This document shows positions 5,911 to 6,197 of a stretch of 6,197 nt of DNA, one piece after another. Numbering within the stretch: position 1 is the stretch's first letter; each line of letters opens with the position of its first letter. The stretch is from Candidatus Faecivivens stercoripullorum (lineage in GTDB: Bacteria > Bacillota > Clostridia > Oscillospirales > Ruminococcaceae), in NCBI GenBank assembly GCA_018715285.1, contig DVLW01000140.1:1-6197 (forward strand), given 5' to 3'. The notes under the pieces are model-generated. The model saw nothing but the letters and a program-made list of their open reading frames with translations. It was not told the DNA's origin and made no database searches. A program made the position numbers and the translations under genes.

Positions 5911-6085
5911 AAGTTTTACTCGATTTTTTTCAAAAAATCGCGGGTCCAGGGCGGCGCCCTGGGAGCTGACGACCAAGCACCATCTTCCGGTTATGTTTTC
6001 GCCGTACTTAGATCAGGAGAGCTCGAGAAACCTATCAAGGGGGTCTCGATATGGGAAAAGGGGCTCGATGCCCCTTTTCTCATAC
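5911..6085 (+). ncRNA. Putative structured ncRNA, right copy
   Basis: In order: hairpin 1 is CGATTTTT-TTCA-AAAAATCG (5921-5940), with the same geometry and loop as the left copy but four of eight pairs replaced. Hairpin 2 is CCAGGGC-GGC-GCCCTGG (5946-5962), the same sequence as the left. A partly conserved linker follows. Hairpin 3 is TCGAGA/TCTCGA (6023-6028 and 6044-6049) around a loop with AACC and CAAGGGG, a gapless 27-nt match to the left hairpin with four compensated pairs. The terminator-shaped hairpin ends it. Conserved sequence continues to 6145, with GTGCGAGC at 6088-6095. A role in regulation, or as part of a mobile RNA element, is open. Confidence 0.5.
6050..6084 (+). terminator. 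Terminator-shaped hairpin of the right element
   Basis: A 15-bp stem TATGGGAAAAGGGGC / GCCCCTTTTCTCATA with loop TCGAT and one G-U pair, which would be an A-C mismatch on the minus strand. The T-run is short and lies inside the stem. The loop is the same as in the left copy while the stem differs. Confidence 0.55.
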
Positions 6086-6117
6086 CTGTGCGAGCTTGTC
6101 ACTTTGGGTTTACGCTG

Positions 6118-6145
6118 CCACTGGAACTACGTGGGCCGGCACGGC
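6118..6145 (+). repeat. 28-nt conserved tail of the element
   Basis: Identical to the complement of 2749-2776. It contains CCAC...GTGG around TGGAACTA and the palindrome GCCGGC. Sequence similarity between the copies stops directly after it, so it marks the 3' border of the element. Confidence 0.8.
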
Positions 6146-6190
6146 CTGCTTACGCAGGAGTTAAGTATTCTGCTAGCGCAGAAAGTTAAG
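6145..6190 (+). repeat. Two tandem mini-hairpins, each followed by AGTTAAG
   Basis: CCTGC-TTAC-GCAGG then AGTTAAG (6145-6165), and TTCTGC-TAGC-GCAGAA then AGTTAAG (6168-6190). The first pair of the stem changes from C-G to T-A, so pairing is kept. The left element has nothing similar at this place. More units may follow beyond the window. Confidence 0.6.
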
Positions 6191-6197
6191 TTTGGCT

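Larger units (their letters stand above)
5600..6145 (+). repeat. Right copy of composite intergenic element
   Basis: The plus-strand counterpart of 3249-2749, with the modules in the same order: GC-rich module (5600-5716), link (5717-5850), the 66-nt block (5851-5916, identical to the left copy), hairpins at 5921-5940 and 5946-5962, a hairpin at 6023-6049, a terminator-shaped hairpin at 6050-6084 and the 28-nt tail (6118-6145). Together the two copies form inverted arms around rnr. The link is unlike the left one, so the element is a mosaic rather than one uniform unit. Confidence 0.85.

Noticed and set aside
2749..6145. rnr plus inverted arms as a composite transposon
   Set aside because: No transposase, no clear target-site duplication, and the arms are mosaic with unlike link regions. 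rnr is also a normal chromosomal housekeeping gene.
6051..6164. 37-codon plus-strand frame with AAGGGGG before its ATG
   Set aside because: Its start lies inside the terminator-shaped hairpin, the G-run belongs to the conserved loop of the hairpin before it, and the left copy has no matching ATG.

Overview
The window looks like a piece of a Firmicutes chromosome, probably a gut Clostridia (Oscillospiraceae/Ruminococcaceae-like) genome of intermediate GC. This rests on strong sigma-A promoters with 17-nt spacers, GGAGG-type ribosome binding sites, the Gram-positive style of the RNase R protein, and intergenic repeats of a kind I associate with that group. The genus is inference. All four protein genes lie on the minus strand.

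Reading along the minus strand, the right part carries rnr (RNase R, 3267-5510) with its own promoter (5550-5578). The left part carries a three-gene operon running off the left edge. Its promoter is at 2609-2637 and is followed by a leader of about 166 nt that can fold into nested stems. The genes are a YgjP/DUF45-type zinc metallopeptidase (1723-2436), a protein with a PD-(D/E)XK-like core and a C-terminal winged helix (819-1730, overlapping by 8 nt), and a membrane-anchored protein with a beta-propeller-like ectodomain (1-801, partial, 17-nt gap). The tight packing suggests one transcript. The shared task is unknown.

The two intergenic regions (2638-3266 and 5579-6197) are not empty. Each carries a copy of the same composite element of about 0.5 kb, with modules in the same order but on opposite strands, so rnr sits between two long inverted arms. 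In element-forward direction each copy has a GC-rich repeat block, a 66-bp block identical in both copies that holds a promoter-like pair of boxes, a run of hairpins, a terminator-shaped hairpin with loop TCGAT, and a 28-bp identical tail. In two of the hairpins the copies align without gaps and eight base pairs differ by matched changes on both sides. The G-U pairs all fall on the element-forward strand. This is good evidence for a repeated, transcribed, structured non-coding RNA of roughly 175-240 nt that I cannot assign to a family. It is the most interesting object in the window.

The right edge (6145-6190) holds two tandem small hairpins that may begin a further array outside the window.
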